Shown piece after piece: positions 34,247-41,472 of a stretch of 51,005 bases of DNA. Both the position numbers and the translations under genes were made by a program. Each line of letters starts with the position of its first letter. The stretch's first letter is position 1. This stretch comes from an uncultured Prevotella sp. (GTDB lineage: Bacteria; Bacteroidota; Bacteroidia; Bacteroidales; Bacteroidaceae), in the NCBI GenBank assembly GCA_947170265.1, contig CAMVSV010000018.1, forward strand, positions 1 through 51,005. Direction: 5' to 3'. The notes below the pieces were generated by a model. The model saw only the letters and a list, made by a program, of their open reading frames with translations. It had not been told where the DNA came from and ran no database searches.

Positions 34247-34968
34247 TTTGTTGCCTCCTTTCCTTGTTGCATATTCATGTCATCTGCTTCTTTGTTCAGT
34301 TCACTTTTAAAGTCTTCTGGCACTTCAGTTACCACAAGTGGCGGTCGCCAGTTGTATGCGATGGCTTCATTAGATAGTCCCAACTGCTTTTCTTCTTTGG
34401 TCTGCTTGTGATTTGCACCTCCAAAGAATTTCTCAATTTTAACTTTTCGCTGAAGCTGCATCATTCCGTAGAGTATAGCTTCAGGTCTTGGCGGACAGCC
34501 GGGTATGAACACATCAACAGGTACTATTTCCTGTATTCCCTGAACTACATGATAGCTTGATTTGAATGGACCTCCACTGATAGCGCATCCACCAACAGCA
34601 ATGACATACTTCGGCTCTGCCATCTCGTCGTAGAGACGTTTAAATACCGGTGCCATCTTGTGTGTAATGGTTCCAGCACACATTATCAAGTCAGCTTGTC
34701 GAGGTGAATTTCGTGTAACTTCAAAACCAAATCGAGAAAAGTCATATCTGGCACATCCTACTGCCATGAATTCTATACCGCAACAACTTGTTGCAAAAGT
34801 AAGCGACCACAGGGAATTGGAGCGTCCCCAGTTTATAAGCTTATCCAATGAACCCACAACTACATTTGTGCCGCCTTCGTGAAGCTGCTCAACGAGGTTT
34901 TCAAGAGTTGAATTGTCCTTGAACTCGTCGTATGCTATGCTTTTGATTTTTGGCTTTCCTATTTCCAT
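34243..34968 (-). CDS. nuoB: NADH-quinone oxidoreductase subunit B (cluster N2)
   Basis: I place the start at the ATG at 34968, giving 241 residues and a 10-bp overlap with nuoA. The longer frame from 35079 would run deep into nuoA. Ligands of the terminal 4Fe-4S cluster N2 are visible: tandem Cys in TFATSCCGIEFM, Cys in IAVGGCAISGG, and Cys in FIPGCPPRPEA. The C-terminus carries an extra tail of about 50 residues rich in Glu, Lys and Gln beyond the usual NuoB core, which is common in this phylum. Confidence 0.95.
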   Translation of the reverse strand: MEIGKPKIKSIAYDEFKDNSTLENLVEQLHEGGTNVVVGSLDKLINWGRSNSLWSLTFATSCCGIEFMAVGCARYDFSRFGFEVTRNSPRQADLIMCAGTITHKMAPVFKRLYDEMAEPKYVIAVGGCAISGGPFKSSYHVVQGIQEIVPVDVFIPGCPPRPEAILYGMMQLQRKVKIEKFFGGANHKQTKEEKQLGLSNEAIAYNWRPPLVVTEVPEDFKSELNKEADDMNMQQGKEATK

Positions 34969-35309
34969 TCCAATGCTCCTTTCCGCCAGGCGTATGCCAA
35001 GCCAAATACAAGTACTAACATGAAGAACGTGATTGTAGCCAAAGCAAGTGGTCCATAGGCTTTCACAACAGTTGCCCAAGGATAGAGGAATACTGTTTCG
35101 ACATCAAACATCAGAAACAAGATTGCAAACAGGTAATATCCTATGTTTACAGGCAGCCATGAGCTTCCTCTTGTTGGTATACCACTCTCATAGGGTTGTC
35201 CTTTCACCTTATTATATGATCTGGGTCCTATGAGCTTGGCTATAACATAAGCCCCTGCCACGAGAACAATGGCAGTAATAAGAACGGTAATTAATAATGT
35301 AAAATACAT
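34959..35309 (-). CDS. nuoA: NADH-quinone oxidoreductase subunit A
   Basis: The 116-residue three-helix subunit has the conserved loop PYESGIPTRGSSWLPVNIGYY near 38-58 and the second-helix block FLMFDVETVFLYPWA near 65. It is the first gene of the operon and is preceded by a strong promoter. The window shows the order A-B-CD-H-I-J-K-L-M-N with no E, F or G. Confidence 0.95.
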   Translation of the reverse strand: MYFTLLITVLITAIVLVAGAYVIAKLIGPRSYNKVKGQPYESGIPTRGSSWLPVNIGYYLFAILFLMFDVETVFLYPWATVVKAYGPLALATITFFMLVLVFGLAYAWRKGALEWK

Positions 35310-35372
35310 ATATAGCTATAATTTATGTGTTTCAGAGCATTGATTTGTAATGTCTGTTTTGCAATTTAAGTG

Positions 35373-35402
35373 CAAAGATAGTAAAAAGTTTAAAGCTGCA
35401 AA
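35373..35402 (-). promoter_or_regulatory. Promoter of the nuo operon
   Basis: On the minus strand, TTTG at 35399-35402, an 18-bp spacer, then TATCTTTG at 35373-35380 match the consensus closely. The predicted leader is about 55 nt to the nuoA ATG. Confidence 0.8.
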
Positions 35403-35495
35403 GGTTGCTGAGTGTTTTTTTTGAAAAATATATACATTTGTTTTTTATTAAATGCTTTTTTTGCCTTAATATGTTGTTATGGTGCCACTTTTTTG

Positions 35496-35503
35496 TATTT
35501 TTG
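35496..35503 (+). promoter_or_regulatory. Promoter -7 box of the SDR gene
   Basis: TATTTTTG lies 5 nt before the ATG at 35509. Transcription would start at or within the start codon, predicting a leaderless message. Confidence 0.5.
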
Positions 35504-35508
35504 CAGCG

Positions 35509-36246
35509 ATGAAACGTGCTATCGTAATAGGTGCCTCCTCAGGCATAGGCAGACAAGTGGCTCAACTCCTCATTCAAAACGGATGGCATGTTGGGTTAGG
35601 TTCTCGTCGTATTGAACTCATCGATGAGCTCAAGGCGATGGCTCCAGACCGAGTCTACACGGCATCAATAGACGTGACCAACCCAAATGCTACAAAATCC
35701 CTTCTTTCACTGATTGACAAGCTTGGTGGTATGGGATTGTATATCCATGTGGCTGGCATTGGCTTTCAAAATGCAATGTTAGATGAGGAGAAGGAGCTAT
35801 CCACCCTGAACACGAATGTGGTTGGATTTTCCCGCATGGTAGGTGAAGCTTTTCGTTTTTTTGCCAGTCATGCCGGTGGTCATATAGTTGTAGTATCAAG
35901 CATTGCAGGAACCAAAGGTATGGGTGCCGCAGCCGCTTATTCATGTTCAAAAGCTTTTCAGAGTGCCTATACAGATGCTCTGCAACAGATTTCAGCTTCC
36001 CGAAACCTTCATATACAGTTTACTGATGTGCGACCAGGATTTGTTGACACCGAGCTGCTCGCCTCAAGCAATGGAAGGTTTCCAATGATGATATCATCTC
36101 GCAAAGCAGCCAAAAGTATCATCAAAGCTGTATATAAGAAAAAGCGTGTGACATATATTGATTGGCGATGGCGTATTGTTGCATGGCTATGGCGATGGCT
36201 TCCATTGTCACTGTGGCGTCGTTTCGACTTCTTCACCATACGCTAA
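35509..36246 (+). CDS. Short-chain dehydrogenase/reductase
   Basis: A 245-residue classical SDR. The cofactor loop GASSGIG is at 8-14, NAG is replaced by VAG in YIHVAGIG near 81, the catalytic Ser is in VVSSIAG near 131, and the catalytic pair is Tyr144/Lys148 in YSCSK. The PG motif RPGFVDTEL follows near 175. The basic aromatic C-terminus (WRWRIVAWLWRWLPLSLWRRFD) suggests peripheral membrane association. Substrate is unknown. I chose the ATG at 35509 because the earlier in-frame ATG at 35479 would place the promoter box inside the gene. It is divergent from the nuo operon. Confidence 0.87.
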   Translation: MKRAIVIGASSGIGRQVAQLLIQNGWHVGLGSRRIELIDELKAMAPDRVYTASIDVTNPNATKSLLSLIDKLGGMGLYIHVAGIGFQNAMLDEEKELSTLNTNVVGFSRMVGEAFRFFASHAGGHIVVVSSIAGTKGMGAAAAYSCSKAFQSAYTDALQQISASRNLHIQFTDVRPGFVDTELLASSNGRFPMMISSRKAAKSIIKAVYKKKRVTYIDWRWRIVAWLWRWLPLSLWRRFDFFTIR

Positions 36247-36293
36247 CCTCAAGTACATAACCTTGACATTTTGTAGTTGCAAACCTCTGGATG

Positions 36294-37229
36294 TCAATAT
36301 ACCCTCAACTTATCGCCAGCTTTCAACTGATAGGTGGCAGAAAGTTTGTTTTTCCTATATAAACTTTTAAGTCTTATACCATAACGTTGAGCTATAGAAT
36401 GCATACTTTCCGAAACGTTTGCTACATGTGGCTTATTCTTATATTTCTTCTCTGCCTTTCTTTGCTTCTTTTCAAGATATATGATATCGCCACTGCATAT
36501 TTCTTGCCCCTTCACATATTCATTATATTTCCTAAGCTTGCGTTTGCTAACTCCTGTTTCTTTCGACAATGACTCAAAGGTATCTCCCTGGTGAGCAATG
36601 AGATAATAATTCTTGTTGTAATAATTTATCTCATGGTTAGTTGAAGATTTCGTCTTTGCCGACAACTTTTTCCCAACTAAATCTTTAGATTTATATTGAT
36701 GTGCTTTATCGTATTGATGTAATGAATAAAGTTCTATTATTTCAATCAAACGATGAGCATATTTAGGATTTGTGGCATATCCGCATGATTTGAGTCCATG
36801 TGCCCATCCTTTATAATCAGAATGACTAAGCTTGAACAGCTTACTGTAGCGCTGTCCGGTGGCAAGAAAACGACTGTGGTCTTCATAGCTTTCTAATGCT
36901 GAGTCATAGGCTCTGAAACATTCTCCACGCTCATCATCATCATGGTATACGGTCTTACCATTCCATCCCCTGCATTTAATTCCAAAATGGTTGTTACCAT
37001 TTCTTGCCAGTTCGCTGTTACCTGCCCCACTCTCCAATAGTCCTTGAGCAAGTGTAATGCTTGCGGGGATACCATAAGTATGCATCTCACGAATAGCAAT
37101 ATCCTTATATTTATCTATATAGTCTTGATACTGGGCATTCCATCGTGGCTTCTGTGCCATTGAAGCAATGCTCATAGTCATCATTATCACTGTTATCAGG
37201 TATCTGTGATTATTATGCGTCATATGCAT
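36294..37229 (-). CDS. GH73 glucosaminidase with two LysM domains
   Basis: This is an exported peptidoglycan hydrolase of 311 residues. A signal peptide ends at about residue 25 (SIASMAQ). The catalytic GH73 domain covers about 35-175, with the general acid Glu66 in LAQGLLESGAGNS and the downstream FGIKCRGWNG and RFLATGQRY blocks. Two LysM modules follow (about 213-257 and 266-311; each ends in a GD-x-I/L-x-V/L-type strand), which bind glycan in the wall. It cleaves GlcNAc-MurNAc linkages and likely acts in cell-wall remodelling. It has its own promoter and is convergent with the SDR gene. Confidence 0.9.
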   Translation of the reverse strand: MHMTHNNHRYLITVIMMTMSIASMAQKPRWNAQYQDYIDKYKDIAIREMHTYGIPASITLAQGLLESGAGNSELARNGNNHFGIKCRGWNGKTVYHDDDERGECFRAYDSALESYEDHSRFLATGQRYSKLFKLSHSDYKGWAHGLKSCGYATNPKYAHRLIEIIELYSLHQYDKAHQYKSKDLVGKKLSAKTKSSTNHEINYYNKNYYLIAHQGDTFESLSKETGVSKRKLRKYNEYVKGQEICSGDIIYLEKKQRKAEKKYKNKPHVANVSESMHSIAQRYGIRLKSLYRKNKLSATYQLKAGDKLRVY

Positions 37230-37255
37230 GTCTGTATTTTCAATTAGTCACCATG

Positions 37256-37286
37256 CAAAAGTACGTATTTTTTTGAACACCACAAA
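37256..37286 (-). promoter_or_regulatory. Promoter of the glucosaminidase gene
   Basis: TTTG at 37283-37286, a 19-bp spacer and TACTTTTG at 37256-37263 on the minus strand. The predicted leader is about 20 nt. Confidence 0.7.
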
Positions 37287-37321
37287 TAGCTGACAATCAT
37301 ATTTGGCTGATATATAAACGT

Positions 37322-37354
37322 GAAGAGGATGCTCCTTTCGGGTGCATCCTCTTC
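37322..37354 (-). terminator. Terminator of the FadL-like gene
   Basis: An 11-bp stem (GAAGAGGATGC with GCATCCTCTTC) around an 11-nt loop lies about 25 bp after the stop of the outer-membrane protein gene. The minus-strand flank is only modestly T-rich (CACGTTTATA), so it may be a weak terminator or an mRNA 3'-end stabiliser. Confidence 0.6.
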
Positions 37355-37377
37355 TCATCCATATTACTTTTGTATGC

Positions 37378-38889
37378 TTAGAAGTGGTATCCGAGCGTAA
37401 GCATCACTTGATGGCGATTGTTCTTTACGCTTGTTGCTCCTGCAATATTGTCCTGACTATGGTCAACAACACCCATTTCGTTGGGTTTGGTCTCCACCCA
37501 TTCGGTGAATGGTGTGAAATCGCCCTTCTGCATTGAACACTGGTATGACAGGTCTATGTTGAACTTGTCAATCTGGTATCCCACACCAAATGTTAAGCGA
37601 TTTGTAGCTTTCCAATTGGTATAGTCTGTTGCGCTACTGTAGTAAACACCTGGTGACGAGATGTCGACTGCTTTAAATCCATCACTCTCATATTTGGGTG
37701 ACACATAGTTGTAGCCAGCTCGTATGGCAAGTTCAGGCAGAGGTTTGTATTCAGCACCTACCTTAATGGTGGACACGCCCTTGAGTGTCGATTCCGTATG
37801 ATTATTCATCTCTCTGTCAACTTGGGTATCTTCATAGGAATCTCCATATAAACCCTTTATGCGAGTCTTTGTCGATGAATAGTCGGCATATTCATAAGTA
37901 GCTCCAAATGCCAGATTGTTTCCTATGGTGTGCCCCAAGGCAAAACCAAACTTCCATGGAGTAGTCATCTTGTAATCATACGATTCTGAAATAGGTCCTG
38001 AGCTACCTGTCAACTTTGAATAGTTTTCCGTCGTCAGGTCATACCATGTGGGGGTATGGACGTATGCACCAATTCTGAACGGTGAGTTTTCAATAGGACG
38101 CACAATAACACCTGCTTTCAAATCAAAACCACTACCGTCTATCCTACGGTCATCAGTAAGTGTCAGTGGGTTGCCGTTTATCTGTTCCGTATATGTGCCA
38201 TAGTGTTTGTAGTTTACATCCTTCACACTGAAAGCAAGACCAAGAAATACTCTGTTGTTTATATTTCCGTTTATACTGAAGTCATAGTCTGCAACATACC
38301 CCTCATGCTCGCGGTTCATCTGATAGCTTGTTGCCACATCATTGTATAGTACATTCTCATCCCGATCGTAAAGGTCTGTTCCCATATACAATGCGTCAAC
38401 CTGGCTGAATGTTATGTCTTTATCGCTTGTAAACACACCATTTCGAGCTTTCTGATAAGTCAGCTTGTTTTGTGAAGCATTGTTCAGACTGTTTGCTGCT
38501 GCAAGGATATAATTGAAATTCTTGCTCTTGTGATAATTGAATGCAAAATTTATATATGAGCTTGGTCTCGTTTGCAAGGAATATACGAAACCAATCTGGT
38601 CAAAACTTACCGTGGTCTTGTCACCTTTTGCAAACGATGGTGCGCCCGATTGCATGTTGAGACTTCCTGATGCATTCACCATGGAATGGCGGTAAAGTCC
38701 CAAGCCTGCCGGGTTGGATGATATCGTTGATATGTCAGCACCCAACGCTTCCATGGCTCCGCCCATACCCACATAACGGGCTGTACCGTTAAGGTCATCG
38801 CCAACGAGTTTTGCGTTCTCATATGTTTCCTGTGCCGACAATGACAATACTGTCATCAATGCGGCTAATGATAATAATTGCTTTTTCAT
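37378..38889 (-). CDS. OmpP1/FadL-like outer-membrane beta-barrel protein
   Basis: A 503-residue protein with a signal peptide (about 1-19, LLSLAALMTVLSLSAQ). The N-terminus has the family hallmark: ARYVGMGGAMEALGADIST followed by SSNPAGLGLYRHS, near 37-67, matching the NPA region of OmpP1/FadL transporters. The remainder is a series of amphipathic strands ending in the outer-membrane signature with terminal Phe (MLTLGYHF). Family members move hydrophobic compounds across the outer membrane. The substrate here is unknown. It is 43 bp after the Tyr/Trp/Gly-rich gene and likely co-transcribed. Confidence 0.85.
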   Translation of the reverse strand: MKKQLLSLAALMTVLSLSAQETYENAKLVGDDLNGTARYVGMGGAMEALGADISTISSNPAGLGLYRHSMVNASGSLNMQSGAPSFAKGDKTTVSFDQIGFVYSLQTRPSSYINFAFNYHKSKNFNYILAAANSLNNASQNKLTYQKARNGVFTSDKDITFSQVDALYMGTDLYDRDENVLYNDVATSYQMNREHEGYVADYDFSINGNINNRVFLGLAFSVKDVNYKHYGTYTEQINGNPLTLTDDRRIDGSGFDLKAGVIVRPIENSPFRIGAYVHTPTWYDLTTENYSKLTGSSGPISESYDYKMTTPWKFGFALGHTIGNNLAFGATYEYADYSSTKTRIKGLYGDSYEDTQVDREMNNHTESTLKGVSTIKVGAEYKPLPELAIRAGYNYVSPKYESDGFKAVDISSPGVYYSSATDYTNWKATNRLTFGVGYQIDKFNIDLSYQCSMQKGDFTPFTEWVETKPNEMGVVDHSQDNIAGATSVKNNRHQVMLTLGYHF

Positions 38890-38932
38890 TATGAGTTAGT
38901 TAAATGTCTATTATTATTCCTTTTTACATCGC

Positions 38933-39769
38933 TTATCTGCGTCCACCAAAGTGTCCGCCGCCACCTCCGTGTGAGCCGCCAAAAGAGCCTCCTCCGCGTG
39001 AGCCGCCGAAACTGCCGCCACCATGGGTTCCACCAAAGCTTCCGCTATTGCGTGTACCACCAAACTGTGTTGTATTCCTTGATGATGGAGTGTATGATCT
39101 GCTGGCACCGGTTCTGCCATTGTTGAAAGAACCATTTCGCGTGCCGCCAAAACGAGTGTTTCCACCGCTGTAATATCTACCATGTGAGTGATTGCGTGTT
39201 CCTGCAATTCCTCCCCTATGATGTACTACAGGTATGCCACCCCAATAACGATATCCGTATGGGTATCCCCAGCCATAGCCATAATACCATGGATGATACC
39301 AGCCATAATAATAGCTGTCATACCATGGGTAAAATGCACTGTAACGATAGAACCAAGGATTTCCCCAGTAACCATAGAAATATGGGTCGTACCATCCATA
39401 ATAACCATCAAAACGACCTAAACGACGCGAATATGCAAAATCCTCCTCATCATCAAAGAACTTACCATGGTCAACAATAGTGCTGTCACCATCCATGCTA
39501 TATTCACCATTGCCTGCATGAAACTCTATGATGTCATTACCCAGAGAGTCGGAACCAATCACCTGATAATAGCTGTTGAGCTTACCACGGCGATTATATT
39601 CGTCAACATCGCGATCACTCCCAGAATAATACGTCCTGATTTTCTCATAAGAGTTTACCTCCTTCTCACTCGGCTTAATGGAGAAATAAAGGTCGTCCTG
39701 AGCCATGGCATTCAGCGACACAGCTCCCAAAAGGACTGAAAAAAGGGTAATCTTATTCATATTGTTCAT
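38933..39769 (-). CDS. Exported Tyr/Trp-rich and Gly-rich low-complexity protein
   Basis: The 278-residue protein has a signal peptide (about 1-23, LFSVLLGAVSLNAMAQ). It then has an ordinary acidic region (about 24-115), a region dominated by Tyr, Trp, Gly, Pro and Phe (about 118-185; repeats of the kind YYGWYDPYFYGYWGNPW), and a Gly/Ser/Arg/Asn-rich tail (about 190-278) with repeated FGGTR, FGGS and GGGSFGG units. It has no cysteine in the mature part and no known domain. It could be a surface or extracellular-matrix structural protein; this is inference from composition. It forms a likely operon with the FadL-like gene. Confidence 0.75.
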   Translation of the reverse strand: MNNMNKITLFSVLLGAVSLNAMAQDDLYFSIKPSEKEVNSYEKIRTYYSGSDRDVDEYNRRGKLNSYYQVIGSDSLGNDIIEFHAGNGEYSMDGDSTIVDHGKFFDDEEDFAYSRRLGRFDGYYGWYDPYFYGYWGNPWFYRYSAFYPWYDSYYYGWYHPWYYGYGWGYPYGYRYWGGIPVVHHRGGIAGTRNHSHGRYYSGGNTRFGGTRNGSFNNGRTGASRSYTPSSRNTTQFGGTRNSGSFGGTHGGGSFGGSRGGGSFGGSHGGGGGHFGGRR

Positions 39770-39825
39770 TTTAAACGTTGTTTATATGTTTTATTTCATC
39801 ATCATGCTTACACAATTTCACATTG

Positions 39826-39856
39826 CAAATTTATTCAATAAGTCTGTACAAAAGTA
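39826..39856 (-). promoter_or_regulatory. Candidate promoters of the Tyr/Trp/Gly-rich gene
   Basis: Two -7-type boxes occur on the minus strand: TAAATTTG at 39826-39833 and TACTTTTG at 39849-39856. Either could start the transcript for the gene at 39769. Neither has a perfect -33 partner. Confidence 0.45.
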
Positions 39857-39906
39857 GGGATTTTCCCTAATACGGTATAGGTTTTTCCCTATTTTTTGTA
39901 AATTTG
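39857..39906 (+). promoter_or_regulatory. prmA promoter box and direct-repeat candidate operator
   Basis: The prmA -7 box TAAATTTG is at 39899-39906. Just upstream, two direct copies of TTTTCCCTA lie 21 bp apart (near 39861 and 39882), with the half-palindromic ATACGGTAT between them. The repeats sit between the divergent promoters, where a regulator could contact both. No regulator is identified. Confidence 0.4.
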
Positions 39907-39926
39907 CAGCAAAAACAATCACCCAC

Positions 39927-40799
39927 ATGAAATATCTTGAGGTTAATTTTATTTTCAAGCCCGACAGTACTGACTTCCATGACATACTTGCAGCCAGCGT
40001 TGCTGAAATAGGATTTGAATCGTTCCAAGAAACAGACAAGGGATTGGCTGGTTACATTCAAGCAGATATCATGTCGACAGAAGCTCTCAATCAGAGTATT
40101 GAAGAATTCCCTATTCCCAATGTTGAAATCTCATTCTCCATATCAGAGGTAGAAGATAAAAACTGGAACGAGGAATGGGAACAATCTGGATTTGAACCAA
40201 TCATTGTCGGTAATGACTGCATCATATATGATGCAAAGCAAGAAGTACCAAAAGATTACATATCAACTAATAATCCGACCCCGATATCTGTCGCTATTGA
40301 TGCACGACAGGCATTCGGAACAGGCACTCACCAAACAACGCAGATGGTGGTGGCTTCATTGCTTGAACATAATCTCAAGGGCAAGCGTGTGTTAGACTGC
40401 GGTTGCGGCACTGGCATACTATCAATAGTTGCAGCAAAATGTGGAGCATCCGAGGTCGTAGCCTATGACATCGACGACTGGAGCGTGAGGAATACGGAGC
40501 ATAATGCTAAATTAAATAATGTGGAAATTGAAGTGTTGGAAGGCGACAGAAGCGTGCTTTCACACATAAGCGGAGTATTCGATATGGTGATGGCAAACAT
40601 AAACCGCAATATCCTCCTAAGTGACATGGAAGAGTTGGCGGGAGCCATAGCCCATCCCGGATGGCTCATTATCAGTGGATTCTATTCAGAAGATGCTCAT
40701 CTCCTCATTGAAAAGGCCTCAGAGTTTGGACTAAAAGAATACAATCGCAAGATACAGGACAATTGGTGTTGTCTCACCTTATACACCAATGCCCACTGA
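39927..40799 (+). CDS. prmA: Ribosomal protein L11 methyltransferase
   Basis: PrmA trimethylates lysines of ribosomal protein L11 using SAM. The 290-residue protein has an N-terminal substrate-recognition domain (about 1-125), the conserved block AIDARQAFGTGTHQTTQM near 125-142, SAM motif I LDCGCGTGILSIVAA near 155-169, and the catalytic-region NINRNIL near 222. Length is normal. It is a single gene with its own promoter, followed by tRNA-Ser. Confidence 0.93.
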   Translation: MKYLEVNFIFKPDSTDFHDILAASVAEIGFESFQETDKGLAGYIQADIMSTEALNQSIEEFPIPNVEISFSISEVEDKNWNEEWEQSGFEPIIVGNDCIIYDAKQEVPKDYISTNNPTPISVAIDARQAFGTGTHQTTQMVVASLLEHNLKGKRVLDCGCGTGILSIVAAKCGASEVVAYDIDDWSVRNTEHNAKLNNVEIEVLEGDRSVLSHISGVFDMVMANINRNILLSDMEELAGAIAHPGWLIISGFYSEDAHLLIEKASEFGLKEYNRKIQDNWCCLTLYTNAH

Positions 40800-40911
40800 A
40801 AATAGGATAATGATCCATGTTGATGTTACTAAACTTAGATTGTATTCTCTCATATTCTGCAAAATCCGGCAATTATAGAAATCATCTGATGAAAATTATT
40901 TGAAAGTATTT

Positions 40912-40939
40912 CTTGTTTAGAAAATAATTACTACCTTTG
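40912..40939 (+). promoter_or_regulatory. Promoter of tRNA-Ser
   Basis: TTG at 40912-40914, a 17-bp spacer and TACCTTTG at 40932-40939, ending 15 nt before the mature tRNA 5' end. Confidence 0.7.
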
Positions 40940-40954
40940 CACTGCAAAGAAAAA

Positions 40955-41043
40955 GGAAGATTGGCAGAGTGATCGAATGCGCTGGACTCGAAATCCGGTA
41001 TACCCTTTTCCGGGTATCGGGGGTTTGAATCCCTCATCTTCCG
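40955..41043 (+). tRNA. tRNA-Ser (anticodon CGA)
   Basis: This is an 89-nt class II tRNA. The acceptor stem GGAAGAT pairs with ATCTTCC. The anticodon arm CTGGA-CTCGAAA-TCCGG places CGA as the anticodon, reading UCG. A long variable arm (TACCC-TTTT-CCGGGTA region) marks it as a serine tRNA. The T-arm is GGGGGTTTGAATCCCTC-like. The CCA end is not encoded, since the discriminator G is followed by CAA. Confidence 0.93.
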
Positions 41044-41403
41044 CAAGGAGTATTTGTCTGTAAGGACTTTCTACAACTAAATCTTAAGAGGGCATGTCAA
41101 AGGTTTTTGGCGTGCCCTCTTCTTCTATCGTAGAATGTTTTTCCCAATTTGCAAAACCATTTCTGTAACAACCTTACTATGAGAGTTTTTGAGTTCGCCA
41201 GTCTTTTTCCGTAAAATACTTAGCGCATACTAAGAAAGTCATAATGGGAAACAATGGAAATGGCGATGCAATACCAACTCCAGCAACGGTTGATGCTGAT
41301 AAATTCACTATTGATACAAGTGAAGAAGGGCTTCCAAAGAGCATGACACACAGGCTTCAACAATGCCATCACTGTACACTCCCCTATCCATACAATATGG
41401 ATC
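41044..41403. other. Non-coding stretch between tRNA-Ser and the efflux operon
   Basis: It contains the hairpin at 41086-41123 described separately. From about 41125 to 41400 I see no convincing gene, RNA or repeat. Short frames on both strands lack starts, signals or recognisable motifs. Confidence 0.5.
41086..41123 (+). terminator. Terminator after tRNA-Ser
   Basis: The stem AAGAGGGCA with TGCCCTCTT (plus extra pairs toward a loop of about 18 nt) is followed by CTTCT. It lies about 43 nt after the tRNA 3' end. Confidence 0.65.
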
Positions 41404-41440
41404 AAAAAAAGAGGATATGCCTATTTGACATACCCTCTTT
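41404..41440 (-). terminator. Terminator of the RND efflux operon
   Basis: On the minus strand, AAAGAGGGTATG and CATATCCTCTTT pair (one mismatch) around a short loop and are followed by seven T residues, about 30 bp after the stop of the outer-membrane factor gene. Confidence 0.8.
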
Positions 41441-41472
41441 GCATGACGATAATTACAAAATTATCTTATGTT

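Noticed and set aside
37322..37354. Riboswitch or small RNA at the hairpin before the FadL-like gene end
   Set aside because: It lies after the stop codon of the minus-strand gene and is a simple stem typical of a 3' end.
40955..41043. tRNA-Ser as the attachment site of an integrated element
   Set aside because: No integrase gene and no repeat of the tRNA 3' end are visible downstream, and the next genes are an ordinary efflux operon.
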